A stretch of 22,546 bases of DNA from WHSM01 sp050701695 (GCA_050701695.1 JBOGDE010000053.1:1-22546), one strand, 5' to 3'. Counted from the first letter of the stretch, positions 8,507-14,721 are shown. The notes: generated by a model not told the origin, from the sequence alone. Numbers and translations: made by a program.

Positions 8507-8558
8507 ACAACTCCGGGTCTATCCACAGGGCTCGCGGTTGGTGTTGACCAGATCCACA
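8502..8558. promoter_or_regulatory. Cluster of three DnaA-box-like 9-mers
   Basis: The 75-base gap between two accessory genes holds TGTGAACAA at 8502-8510 (reverse of TTGTTCACA), CTATCCACA at 8519-8527 and AGATCCACA at 8550-8558. Against the DnaA box consensus TTATCCACA or the actinobacterial TTGTCCACA, these match at 8, 8 and 7 of 9 positions. No AT-rich unwinding stretch or replication initiator gene is next to them. They could be a small replication or host-factor binding site of the element, or chance. Confidence 0.25.
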
Positions 8559-8581
8559 CCTGGGAGAGGAGCCTGATCGGC

Positions 8582-8905
8582 ATGAGTATCCAGATTCCCA
8601 CCCAGCCAATTCCCGCCGACGTTGCCGAAGCCTGCGCCTGGCTATCGGCAGCCGAACGCCACACTGGGCCACCGCACCCGGCGCGGCTAGAGGAGCGGCT
8701 TGACGCCGGAGACGTCTTGGACATTCTCCTCGCCGTAGACCCGCCCTACCCGCCGATCGACACCTCCAGGCCGGCCATGCCGCTCGCCGCGGCCGCCCCG
8801 AAGGCGATCCAGGCGTTGCAGCGCGCCATCCAACAGTGCTCCTCGCCAGCGCAGCGGCTGCAGGCGGCGCGGGCGTTGGGACAGTTGCAGCAGGTGCAAC
8901 GGTGA
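8582..8905 (+). CDS. Unassigned element-borne protein, 107 aa
   Basis: The ATG at 8582 is preceded by GGGAGAGGAG at about 8562-8571, a good if slightly distant ribosome site. The product is small and soluble. A short Pro-rich start leads into helices such as ADVAEACAWLSAAERH and LEERLDAGDVLDILLAVDPP, and a C-terminal Gln/Ala-rich helix (AIQALQRAIQQC, LQAARALGQLQQVQ). No catalytic or binding motif is visible and I do not recognise the family. Its TGA overlaps a GTG (GTGA at 8902-8905), so it is translationally coupled to the next gene. The three neighbouring genes were probably inherited as a block. Confidence 0.65.
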   Translation: MSIQIPTQPIPADVAEACAWLSAAERHTGPPHPARLEERLDAGDVLDILLAVDPPYPPIDTSRPAMPLAAAAPKAIQALQRAIQQCSSPAQRLQAARALGQLQQVQR

Positions 8906-8948
8906 CCGGATTCGAGGCCGACCTAAGCTGGCCACCCAGCTTGCCGCC

Positions 8949-10205
8949 ATGGTGGCCGCCCCGGCGGCCACCACCGCCGCGACCGACCAGGAGTCGGTTA
9001 ACCGGGCCAGGGTCGGCCTGCGCCGCTGGTGCCTGCAGATGCTCGACGACGTCGCACCCGCCCACCAGGCACACGTCGACCGCCAGCCGCGGCTGGTGGA
9101 CCTGGCGCTGCAACCAGTCGGTGTGCTACGCGTCCTGCTTGACGCCGACCCGCAGCCAGTGACGCTGCGCGCGCCTTTGCACATTTCTCGGGGCGTCGTC
9201 ACCGCCAATGAGCAGTGGAGGCAACTCGGGGCCGCGGTTGAAGTCGCCACGTACGGATGGGTCAGCTCAGATCCGGTATCGCGGCCCACCGGAGAACGGG
9301 CGTGGGCCACGGTGGCCGACGTCGCCGCTGTCGCCGAGGCGGCAGCCGCGCTGGACCGTGAGCTGATGGATCGTCAACCGGACAAGCACGGTATGCGACA
9401 GGTGCGCGAGTGCAGGGAGATCGCCATCGCCGCCGAACACGTCCGCAGGTTCGCCACCAGCGGGCCGCTACCCCGCCCCGACCCTCTGCGGCCGGCCCCG
9501 CACCGACTGCGACCGCAGCCGGTGCGGACCCTGGCCGACCTGCCGGCAGCACTGGCCAACCTGGCCACCCTCGTCACCACCGCCGGTCACCTTAGACCCG
9601 AGACGATCGGGTCATTTGCGTCCGCACACGCCCGCACCCTTGACACGCTCGCCACAGCGCTCGCCGCCACCTCACCCCCGGCACACCGGGTCGGGCGGCG
9701 ACGGTTCGCCGCCACCCTGCGCGCGCATGGCGAGACGCTGTCGAACATCCGGGTCGCGTGCCGGACGCTACGTTCCATCGACGCCGACGACCCCCGCCCG
9801 GCGATGCAGATGCGGGAGATCCGGATCGGGCTGCGTGCCCTTGCCACCTACCCTGCCCGGGCGGGCGAGCCGCAGGCGCAGAAGGCGCTGCTGGCCGCGC
9901 TGAGACCCGCCCTGGGGTTCGCCCCAGCAGTGTTGAGCGCAGCCGGTTCGCACGTGCGGTCCGGTCGTTGGCTGATGCCCGCCGCCGGGACCCGACTGGG
10001 CTGGGCGGCGGTCAGCCACCACCACCCGATCACCGACGCCGTCGAACTCGCGGCGGCACACGCCCGCGGGCTGACCTACCAGTTGCCGCCTCCTCGGCTG
10101 ACTGGTTCGCCGTACCGGGCAGCGCCCGAGGTCCTCGCATCCGAGCTCCTGCGCCCCGACCGGAGACGCCCACTCAGCCCAGCCGGACCAGCCCCGGTGA
10201 TATAG
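8949..10205 (+). CDS. Unassigned helical protein, 418 aa, start possibly frameshifted
   Basis: From ATG 8949 the frame encodes 418 residues with no membrane segment. It is dominated by Ala/Arg/Leu helices, including QESVNRARVGLRRWCLQML, AWATVADVAAVAEAAAALD, PAALANLATLVTTAGHL and GRRRFAATLRAHGETLSN. I do not recognise a family. The true start may be GTG 8902, which overlaps the stop of the preceding gene. That frame reads VTGFEADL, while the main frame upstream of ATG 8949 reads KLATQLAAM. Joining them near 8925 by restoring one missing base gives a continuous, helix-compatible N-terminus. If so, this is a further one-base frameshift; otherwise the gene starts at 8949 without a clear ribosome site. 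The tail is Pro/Arg-rich and probably disordered. Confidence 0.65.
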   Translation: MVAAPAATTAATDQESVNRARVGLRRWCLQMLDDVAPAHQAHVDRQPRLVDLALQPVGVLRVLLDADPQPVTLRAPLHISRGVVTANEQWRQLGAAVEVATYGWVSSDPVSRPTGERAWATVADVAAVAEAAAALDRELMDRQPDKHGMRQVRECREIAIAAEHVRRFATSGPLPRPDPLRPAPHRLRPQPVRTLADLPAALANLATLVTTAGHLRPETIGSFASAHARTLDTLATALAATSPPAHRVGRRRFAATLRAHGETLSNIRVACRTLRSIDADDPRPAMQMREIRIGLRALATYPARAGEPQAQKALLAALRPALGFAPAVLSAAGSHVRSGRWLMPAAGTRLGWAAVSHHHPITDAVELAAAHARGLTYQLPPPRLTGSPYRAAPEVLASELLRPDRRRPLSPAGPAPVI

Positions 10206-10308
10206 CGGGACCAGACGCCACCCGACCACCAACATCCGCACATCCGCGGGTGAAGGGACGAACCCAAGGACCGGCGGGCAGCAGGCTGCGGCTGTCTGAC
10301 GGAGAGGC

Positions 10309-10314
10309 TAGAAT
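10309..10314 (+). promoter_or_regulatory. Possible -10 element (TAGAAT) before the toxin-antitoxin pair
   Basis: TAGAAT fits the TANNNT form of actinobacterial -10 elements and lies about 30 bases before the GTG of the BrnT-like gene, in the intergenic stretch after 10205. There is no convincing -35 hexamer at the usual distance, so support is weak. Confidence 0.25.
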
Positions 10315-10344
10315 GTCGAACACAGAACAGAACATGGTGGCGGC

Positions 10345-10601
10345 GTGGAAATCGTGAGCCCGGAGGACATCGAGTGGGACGACGCCAACCGCGAACACGC
10401 CACCGGTCACGGCGTCAGCGAGGAGAGATCACCCAAGCCCTGGTGAACCACCCGACGGTGCGACGCAACCGCAAGGGCCGCGTCGGCGACTTCTACGCCA
10501 TCGGGGTCACCGACAGTGGCCGACGGGTCGTCATGGTCATTGCCTGGGATGCCGCCCGGCGGGTCGTACGTCCGATCACGGCATGGGAGGAGGATTCATG
10601 A
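10345..10601 (+). pseudogene. BrnT-like toxin (type II toxin-antitoxin), one-base frameshift
   Basis: From GTG 10345 the frame reads VEIVSPEDIEWDDANREHA and then TGHGVSEE. This is the BrnT N-terminal pattern, in which a W-D-x-x-N-x-x-H core precedes an HGVS helix. It then derails into RSPKPW and a stop. The sense continues one frame over as EITQALVNHPTVRRNRKG, then DFYAIGVTDSGRRVVMVIAW and RRVVRPITAWEEDS, ending at 10601. This matches the beta-strand RNase core of BrnT, including the C-terminal R-x-I-T-A. A GAGGAG repeat at the break suggests loss of one G near 10427. Intact, it would be a ribonuclease toxin of about 85 residues neutralised by the next gene. An internal GTG at 10442 could give an N-truncated product. 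Confidence 0.7.
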
Positions 10602-10921
10602 GTGACAAGCCGGTAAGCGAGATGAGCGAGGCCGAACTGGCCGAGTACTACTTCGCCCACCGCCATGACCCGGACATGGCCGGCGACCAGGTCGCCTACA
10701 CGCCCCCGCGTGGTCAGCGGGTGGCGATACGGCTTAGCCTCGACGAAGAACGTCGCGTGCGCGAAGCCGCCCAGGCGGTCGGGATGACGGTGTCGGCGTT
10801 CCTACGCCGGGCGGCCCTCGACGCCGCGGACAACGGTCGGGTCGTCGACATAGAGCGTCTTCGCCGCGACGTCGGAGTGGCCCGATCTCGCATCGACGAC
10901 GCCTGGCAAGCCCTCGCCTAG
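10598..10921 (+). CDS. BrnA/CopG-like ribbon-helix-helix antitoxin
   Basis: ATG 10598 overlaps the toxin's TGA (ATGA) and is preceded by GGGAGGAGGA at about 10586-10594, which decides the start over an upstream in-frame ATG at 10583. The 107-residue product has an acidic N-terminus containing MSEAELAEYYFAHRHDP. It is followed by a ribbon-helix-helix domain: the strand QRVAIRLSLDEERR, helix VREAAQAVGM, then TVSAFLRRAALDAA (about 40-80). BrnA-type antitoxins are encoded directly after BrnT, bind the toxin with one end and their own promoter with the RHH domain. The frame is intact. An antitoxin surviving beside a broken toxin is a common route of decay for these modules. Confidence 0.78.
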   Translation: MSDKPVSEMSEAELAEYYFAHRHDPDMAGDQVAYTPPRGQRVAIRLSLDEERRVREAAQAVGMTVSAFLRRAALDAADNGRVVDIERLRRDVGVARSRIDDAWQALA

Positions 10922-11058
10922 GCCCGCACAGCAGCAGCCGTCCTCATCCTTCGCACAACGTCATAATGTCGAGGGTCGGATGCATCCTCAACTGCCGATG
11001 AGCGTGCGCGACGGTGGCGGTGGCTACCTGACCTGACGTGAGGACGTATGCCGGCGCC

Positions 11059-11814
11059 CTACTCCTTGGTCGCCACCACCATGTACCCCTCAGCCTCCGG
11101 GTCGAACGTGCTCTTCTCGACCCGTAGTCCGAGGCTGTGCAACTCGGATCCGAGTTCGTCGTATCGGTACGGCCAGCACGACAACAGTTCCGAGCGGACA
11201 AGGACCGACCCATCCGCCGTGACTTGCGCGACAGCAATCTCGATGTGGTGCTCCTGCTCCCAGTGCGGCGCGATCTCCCAGCGATAGATGACGAGAGCAT
11301 CGCGGCCATTCCGGCGGACCAGGTGGTCACGGATGTCCAACCGGGAGCCGCCAGCGCGCACGAGTTCCCAAGTGCGGGAGGTGAGAACCAAGCGTCCCTC
11401 AGGGCGCAGCAGCCGCGACATAGATTCCAGCGCAACAAACCTGCCTCTCGCCCCCTCGGCATGATGCAGCGAGTTGCCGACGCAGAACACCATGTCGAAG
11501 CTGGCGACGTCGAAATGGTCGGTCAACTCATGCCAGTCAGCTCGAACCGTCCGCAAAGATGCGCCGTATTCCTCAGCCAACTCCTCAGTCCGACGAACCA
11601 TCGCTGCGCTGGCGTCGGTCGCGACAACCTGCATGCCGAGACCGGAGAGACCAACCGCCAGCTGCCCAGTCCCGCATGAGCAATCGAGGACGCGGGCGTT
11701 TGACGGAAGGAGACGGATGACGTCATCGAACGCCGCGGCGAACTCGGCGGGGGTCAACTTCGCGTCCGAGATAAGCCACTCGTACACCTCGGCAAGCGCG
11801 TCATAGCCCGTCAC
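11059..11814 (-). CDS. Class I SAM-dependent methyltransferase
   Basis: On the minus strand a GGAGGT box sits just before GTG 11814, which starts TGYDALAEVYEWL and is preferred over the upstream ATG at 11862. The product has about 251 residues. Motif I VLDCSCGTGQLAVGL (about 43-57), the acidic loop VVATDASAAM (about 64-73), and FDMVFCVGNSLHH with the post-I strand are those of the Rossmann methyltransferase fold. The arrangement resembles glycine/sarcosine N-methyltransferase-like enzymes, but the substrate is not readable. The gene stands alone between the toxin-antitoxin pair and the IS110 element. It is transcribed away from the IS110 right end, so it lies downstream of the leftward junction promoter described at 12119-12148. 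It is intact. Confidence 0.82.
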   Translation of the reverse strand: MTGYDALAEVYEWLISDAKLTPAEFAAAFDDVIRLLPSNARVLDCSCGTGQLAVGLSGLGMQVVATDASAAMVRRTEELAEEYGASLRTVRADWHELTDHFDVASFDMVFCVGNSLHHAEGARGRFVALESMSRLLRPEGRLVLTSRTWELVRAGGSRLDIRDHLVRRNGRDALVIYRWEIAPHWEQEHHIEIAVAQVTADGSVLVRSELLSCWPYRYDELGSELHSLGLRVEKSTFDPEAEGYMVVATKE

Positions 11815-11929
11815 AACGACTACCTCCGTCAACGGCAGACCCAAGGTGGCACACCAGTACATCAGTGGAGTAGGTCAGTCACCACCGCTTTCCCGAGGAG
11901 TAACCGTCCCCCCCATGCCGCTGTCGGCG

Positions 11930-11948
11930 CGGGACGCCTGACGTCCCG
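11930..11948. terminator. Perfect 7-bp hairpin
   Basis: CGGGACG and CGTCCCG form a perfect 7-bp stem around a five-base loop and are followed by TTGT. It lies between the methyltransferase gene and the left-end-like DNA beside the IS110 element. It could be a weak terminator or part of a folded RNA. There is no long T-run. Confidence 0.3.
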
Positions 11949-11967
11949 TTGTCTGATCACCCGCGGC

Positions 11968-12129
11968 ACGCGGCTACTGGGCTCGGCAAACCCTCCAGGG
12001 GGCGAGAAGGGGGCGAGTGGCTGCACGCTTCACGACTCAGCAGTGACGCGCTCGAAACCGGAGAGGCACGGCGCCGGGCACCCCGACAACAGCCTGGCCC
12101 GGCTGCCGCCGTAAGAGAATTCAACAAGT
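11968..12129 (-). ncRNA. Diverged IS110 left-end / bridge-RNA-like remnant
   Basis: Reading leftwards from the second copy of the 60-bp repeat, the sequence departs from the intact element's left end at 12071 but regains similar landmarks. CTACTGGGCTCGGCAAACCC (from 11974, plus strand) parallels the segment starting at 13513 in the intact left end, read CTACTTCGAGCCGGGCAATC. In RNA sense the AGTAG is complementary to the CTACT at the element's own left tip, as a right donor guide should be. The intervening part is unrelated, as expected if the target loop differs. I infer the remnant of a related IS110 element whose transposase is gone. The similarity was judged by eye over about 20 bases, so support is modest. 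Confidence 0.35.
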
Positions 12130-12131
12130 AG
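12072..12131. repeat. 60-bp direct repeat, left copy
   Basis: This stretch is identical over 60 bases to 13635-13694, and the two copies lie 1,563 bases apart on either side of the IS110 transposase gene. It includes a 7-bp inverted repeat (GCCGGGC at 12073-12079 with GCCCGGC at 12097-12103). The right copy forms the tip of the element's left end. This left copy abuts the right end, so the locus contains a right-end/core/left-end junction. Confidence 0.95.
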
Positions 12132-12148
12132 GTTCCCCTCTGTGTCAA
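12119..12148 (-). promoter_or_regulatory. IS110 junction promoter (TTGACA, 18 bp, TTGAAT)
   Basis: On the minus strand, a perfect TTGACA (plus-strand 12143-12148) overlaps the transposase stop codon in the right end. After 18 bases comes TTGAAT (plus-strand 12119-12124) in the left-end repeat copy. The two hexamers sit on either side of the core dinucleotide, so the promoter exists only where a right end is joined to a left end. Such junction promoters are known for circular intermediates of IS110-family elements. Here it would fire leftwards, towards the bridge-RNA-like remnant and the methyltransferase gene. Confidence 0.5.
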
Positions 12149-13464
12149 GTGCGCGGTCTCTTGGCCTTGGAGTGTCCGCCGGCGCTTGTCGCCGTCAAGG
12201 TCGTTCGTCCGGTGGGGCGCTGCACCTTGACGGCTCCTGCGCGACGACGCGAAGGGCTGGCCGCCGAGGCCGCGTGGGGATTCGAACGGGGCTGCTGTGC
12301 GGGTAGCGTCGGGTGTGCGGGTCCGGGCTGTGGCTTGTCCGAAGAGCCGACGTCCGGGGTCAGGTCGGCCGCGCTGGATTGTGTAGTCGCCCCCGAGTGC
12401 CCTCCCGGACCCGCCTCGTGCTCGATCACGGCGGCAGCGGTGGGGACTGCGTCTGCGACGAGCTGGCGGTAGACGGCGTCGGAGAGCCGCCGCTTCAGGC
12501 AGCGCAGCGCCTCCATGGGTGTCTTGGACTCGGCGAGCTTGCGTCGGTAGTAGGCCCGGCCCTCGGTGTCGTGGCGGATCTGCACGATCGCGGCGATGTG
12601 CAGCACGTGGTTGAGTCGCCGGTTCCCGGCACGCGACAGTCGGTGTCGGATCTGGTCTCCGCTGGAAGCGTCCAACGGGGCGGTGCCGGTCCAGGACGCG
12701 AAGTGATTCCGGTCGGGGAATCTCGCCACATCGCCCACGTCGGACAGGATCCTGGCGGCCCCGGCGGGTCCGATGCCGTAGAGGTCCATCAGGTGCGAAC
12801 CGCGGGCCCGCACTGCCGCGCGCAACTCCTTCTTGATGGCCTTCAGCTTGGCGTCGACCGCGACCAGCTCGCCGATCTCTTCGGCGGCCATCCGCCGCAT
12901 CGTCTTACCTACCAGGGTTCTCGGCCTGACCGAGGCAACGAGCCTCTTGGCCTGCAGCGCCGACAGGTCACACTTGGCGCCGCCCGGGATCAGTTCCGCC
13001 AGGAGTCGATGCAGCCGGTTCACTGTCTGCACCCGACGGTGCGACAACTCGTCGCGACGATCGGTGAGCAGCCGCAGCGCGATCAACTCCTCATCGAAGG
13101 TGAGCCGGTTCAGCCGCGGGGTCCGCAGCGCAACCATCGCCACCGCATGCGCGTCGGTGGCGTCGGTCTTGCGGGCGTTGCCGGTGTCGAAGACCCGCAC
13201 CCTGGCAGCCAGTTTCGCCGGCACGTCCACGACCGTCTCGCCCTGGGCGAGCAGCCGTTGCGCCAGTGGCCGGCCCACACCGTTGGCACCCTCGACCGCC
13301 CAGCGACGATCGGACCATTGGTCCCGCACGTAGCGCAGCATCAGCCGATACCCGGTGCTGTCGGTGCCGAACCGGCCGGTGGCCAGCTTCTGGCCCTGCT
13401 CGTCGACAGCCTCGATCGTCACCGACTTCTTGTGTGGGTCCACACCCACGATCACTCGGCTCAT
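12145..13464 (-). CDS. IS110-family transposase (bridge-RNA-type recombinase)
   Basis: GAGGAGGT six bases upstream fixes ATG 13464 as start, giving 439-440 residues, which is full length. The N-terminal RuvC-like domain carries the DEDD set: D9 in IVGVDPHKK, E58 in AVEGANG, and D101 and D104 in RKTDATDAHA. A helical linker follows (about 120-200). The C-terminal Tnp domain has GIGPAGAARILSDVGD, FASWTGTAPLDASSGDQIR with the candidate nucleophilic Ser (about 264-266), and LSRAGNRRLNHVLH. The last 80 residues are a basic, Ala/Pro/Ser-rich extension with no counterpart in the minimal fold. The enzyme inserts and excises the element by recombination directed by the bridge RNA encoded in its left end. 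It shows no frameshift or stop, in contrast to its neighbours, so the element may still be active. Confidence 0.93.
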   Translation of the reverse strand: MSRVIVGVDPHKKSVTIEAVDEQGQKLATGRFGTDSTGYRLMLRYVRDQWSDRRWAVEGANGVGRPLAQRLLAQGETVVDVPAKLAARVRVFDTGNARKTDATDAHAVAMVALRTPRLNRLTFDEELIALRLLTDRRDELSHRRVQTVNRLHRLLAELIPGGAKCDLSALQAKRLVASVRPRTLVGKTMRRMAAEEIGELVAVDAKLKAIKKELRAAVRARGSHLMDLYGIGPAGAARILSDVGDVARFPDRNHFASWTGTAPLDASSGDQIRHRLSRAGNRRLNHVLHIAAIVQIRHDTEGRAYYRRKLAESKTPMEALRCLKRRLSDAVYRQLVADAVPTAAAVIEHEAGPGGHSGATTQSSAADLTPDVGSSDKPQPGPAHPTLPAQQPRSNPHAASAASPSRRRAGAVKVQRPTGRTTLTATSAGGHSKAKRPRT

Positions 13465-13509
13465 CACCTGACCTCCTCGCTCGAGTCGCTCATTCGGCGA
13501 GGACGGGCA

Positions 13510-13692
13510 GAGCTACTTCGAGCCGGGCAATCCCCTCTTGAGCCACGCCTCACCAGCGGCGCCCGGCGAGACCGCATGCCAGATGAGAGCCACACCCAAC
13601 CAACGGGTGGGCAGCCGCTGCTGAGAGAGCGTCCCGCCGGGCACCCCGACAACAGCCTGGCCCGGCTGCCGCCGTAAGAGAATTCAACAAGT
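13510..13692 (-). ncRNA. Candidate IS110 bridge RNA in the left end
   Basis: The non-coding left end, read on the minus strand, has the parts expected of a bridge RNA. AGAGGGGA (plus-strand 13531-13538) repeats eight bases of the right end just before the core (plus-strand 12134-12141), as a left donor guide would. AAGTAG (13513-13518) is the reverse complement of the element's left tip including the core, as a right donor guide would be. GCGGCT (13613-13618) equals the genomic bases plus core at the insertion point (13693-13698), as a left target guide would. The order is target loop then donor loop, and the span of about 180 nt is close to that known for IS621. A hairpin (13636-13666) lies at the 5' end. 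No right target guide was found. The boundaries are approximate. Confidence 0.55.
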
Positions 13693-13694
13693 AG
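13635..13694. repeat. 60-bp direct repeat, right copy (IS110 left-end tip)
   Basis: This is identical to 12072-12131. It contains the same 7-bp inverted repeat (13636-13642 with 13660-13666) and ends at the core AG at 13693-13694, beyond which the interrupted lipoprotein gene begins. It is the genuine left end of the intact element. Confidence 0.95.
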
Positions 13695-13858
13695 CCGCAG
13701 TTGGTGTGCTCGGCAGCGGCAGGGATTGCGCGACCTATTCGTAGCTGGTCCAAAATCGTTGCGACATGGCTCGCCGCGCGATGATCACCGCTTCCCGTGC
13801 AGCTCGCTGCCAGCACCGACAGACCGACGAGTGCCGACGCCCAACGGCGCCGGGTCAC
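13695..13858 (-). pseudogene. Lipoprotein gene truncated by the IS110 insertion
   Basis: From GTG 13858 on the minus strand the frame encodes a classic lipoprotein signal peptide: a basic start (VTRRRW), a hydrophobic stretch ASALVGLSVL, and the lipobox AAS-C. A mature segment starting CTGSGDHRAASHVATIL follows and runs about 55 residues up to the IS110 core. There the reading continues into the element, so the protein is lost. The start overlaps the TGA of a preceding fragment that ends RDIMRRWLPSA (stop at 13855-13857), implying a former operon. The rest of the lipoprotein gene is not recognisable beyond the element. Confidence 0.6.
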
Positions 13859-14175
13859 GCCGACGGCAGCCAGCGGCGCATGATGTCGCGCCCGCGGTCG
13901 CCGGCAACACTGCGCCGGTCGGCCCACGACGGCCTCCAGGAAAGCGACGGTGTCGGTGGCCATCAGCTCGTAGGTCAGCGGGCCATCGACGTCGGGGGCG
14001 TGCCCGTGCCCGCGCCGCTCTGGCGTGAAGACGTGGAACCGTGCGGCAAGCGCATCAGGTTCGGATCGAACGCACGGGCATCGGCCAGCCCGGGGTGCAG
14101 CAGGACGAGTGGCCCGCCGCTGCCGCATTCGTGGTACCAGGTGCGCACACCAGGCCGGTCGGCGTGGCTGGGCAC
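13859..14175 (-). pseudogene. Alpha/beta hydrolase remnant plus unidentified gene tail
   Basis: A GTG at 14175, behind an AGGGTAGGA box, starts a hydrolase-like N-terminus: RTWYHECGSGGPLVLLHPG, then ADARAFDPNL. One base is missing near 14053, after which the sense continues in a second frame as DALAARFHVFTPERRGHGH, APDVDGPLTYELMATDTVAF and LEAVVGRPA. The nucleophile elbow (G-x-S-x-G) that should follow is absent. Sense switches again near 13915 to a short tail VAGDRGRDIMRRWLPSA ending at a TGA at 13855-13857, which may belong to a different gene. The remnant follows the membrane-protein gene by nine bases in the same orientation. At least one frameshift and one deletion make it non-functional. 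Confidence 0.65.
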
Positions 14176-14184
14176 GGTGATGTC

Positions 14185-14697
14185 CTACCCTGCCCGAGCG
14201 GCCGTGGACGGTTCGTTCGGGTGCGGTTCTGTGCTGTCGATCGGCGTGTACAGCGGGCACCAGATGGCGTCGGTGCGGCGCAGCACGAGGTTAGGCAGCG
14301 CGAGGATCTCGCACCCGGCGTATCCGCGGACCGCCGCGATCACCATGGACAGCCCGAAGAACAGGAAGATCGCGATCCGGTCCATCGGGGTCAGGAACGT
14401 CAGCGCCGTGCCCACCCCGAGCACCACGCCGATCACGATCACCGCGGCCCCGGCCTGTGCTGCCGACCACGGTGCACGCGCGCGGCGAGCCATCCCAGGT
14501 CGGCGCCCGTACGCGCGGTCGACCACCCACGCCGCACCGACAGAGATCAGCGGCAGCAGGACGAGGACCGCGACGGCGTCCCACCACCCGATGCCCCGGC
14601 TGGGGTAGTCCAGGCCGATCGCCACGGCCACGATCAGTACACCAACAGCGATCCTCACGCCTGTGCCGATCGGCCCGATGCCTCGTGCAGCTGTCAT
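14185..14697 (-). CDS. Small integral membrane protein
   Basis: AAGGAGG six bases upstream supports ATG 14697 rather than the GTG at 14703, giving 170 residues. Four hydrophobic helices are visible: VRIAVGVLIVAVAIGL (about 14-30), AVAVLVLLPLISVGAAWVV (about 42-60), AGAAVIVIGVVLGVGTAL (about 85-103) and IAIFLFFGLSMVIAAVRG (about 110-127). A cytoplasmic tail follows, with CEILALPNLVLRRTDAIWC. It resembles conserved actinobacterial membrane proteins of unknown function, and I do not assign a role. It is divergent from the TetR gene, with 74 bases between the starts that contain an inverted repeat, so TetR control is plausible. Confidence 0.72.
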   Translation of the reverse strand: MTAARGIGPIGTGVRIAVGVLIVAVAIGLDYPSRGIGWWDAVAVLVLLPLISVGAAWVVDRAYGRRPGMARRARAPWSAAQAGAAVIVIGVVLGVGTALTFLTPMDRIAIFLFFGLSMVIAAVRGYAGCEILALPNLVLRRTDAIWCPLYTPIDSTEPHPNEPSTAARAG

Positions 14698-14721
14698 GTC
14701 CACCCTCCTTGTGATTATGTT

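Larger units (their letters stand above)
12130..13694 (-). mobile_element. Complete IS110-family insertion sequence
   Basis: The element runs on the minus strand between two core dinucleotides (CT in that strand; AG at 12130-12131 and 13693-13694 on the plus strand). It has a 228-bp non-coding left end upstream of the transposase gene, the 440-residue transposase gene, and only 13 bases of right end after the stop codon. No terminal inverted repeats are visible, as is usual for IS110. The long left end with a short right end is the IS110-group layout, in which the bridge RNA is encoded upstream of the transposase. The insertion cuts a lipoprotein gene on the right side. On the left it abuts a second copy of its own left-end tip, so it appears to sit in a tandem or junction arrangement. 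Confidence 0.8.

Noticed and set aside
10314..10357. Short frame MSNTEQNMVAAWKS overlapping the start of the BrnT-like gene
   Set aside because: No ribosome site, and it overlaps the better-supported GTG 10345 frame; probably chance.
13569..13576. A TGCGG-T-CT segment in the IS110 left end, first considered as the left target guide
   Set aside because: It matches the genomic flank only with a gap before the core. The GCGGCT at 13613-13618 matches without a gap and is better placed.
12313..13677. Plus-strand open frame of about 450 codons opposite the IS110 transposase
   Set aside because: It is the antisense shadow of a clearly recognisable transposase; its translation has no family motif and a composition rich in Gly, Arg and His typical of high-GC shadows.
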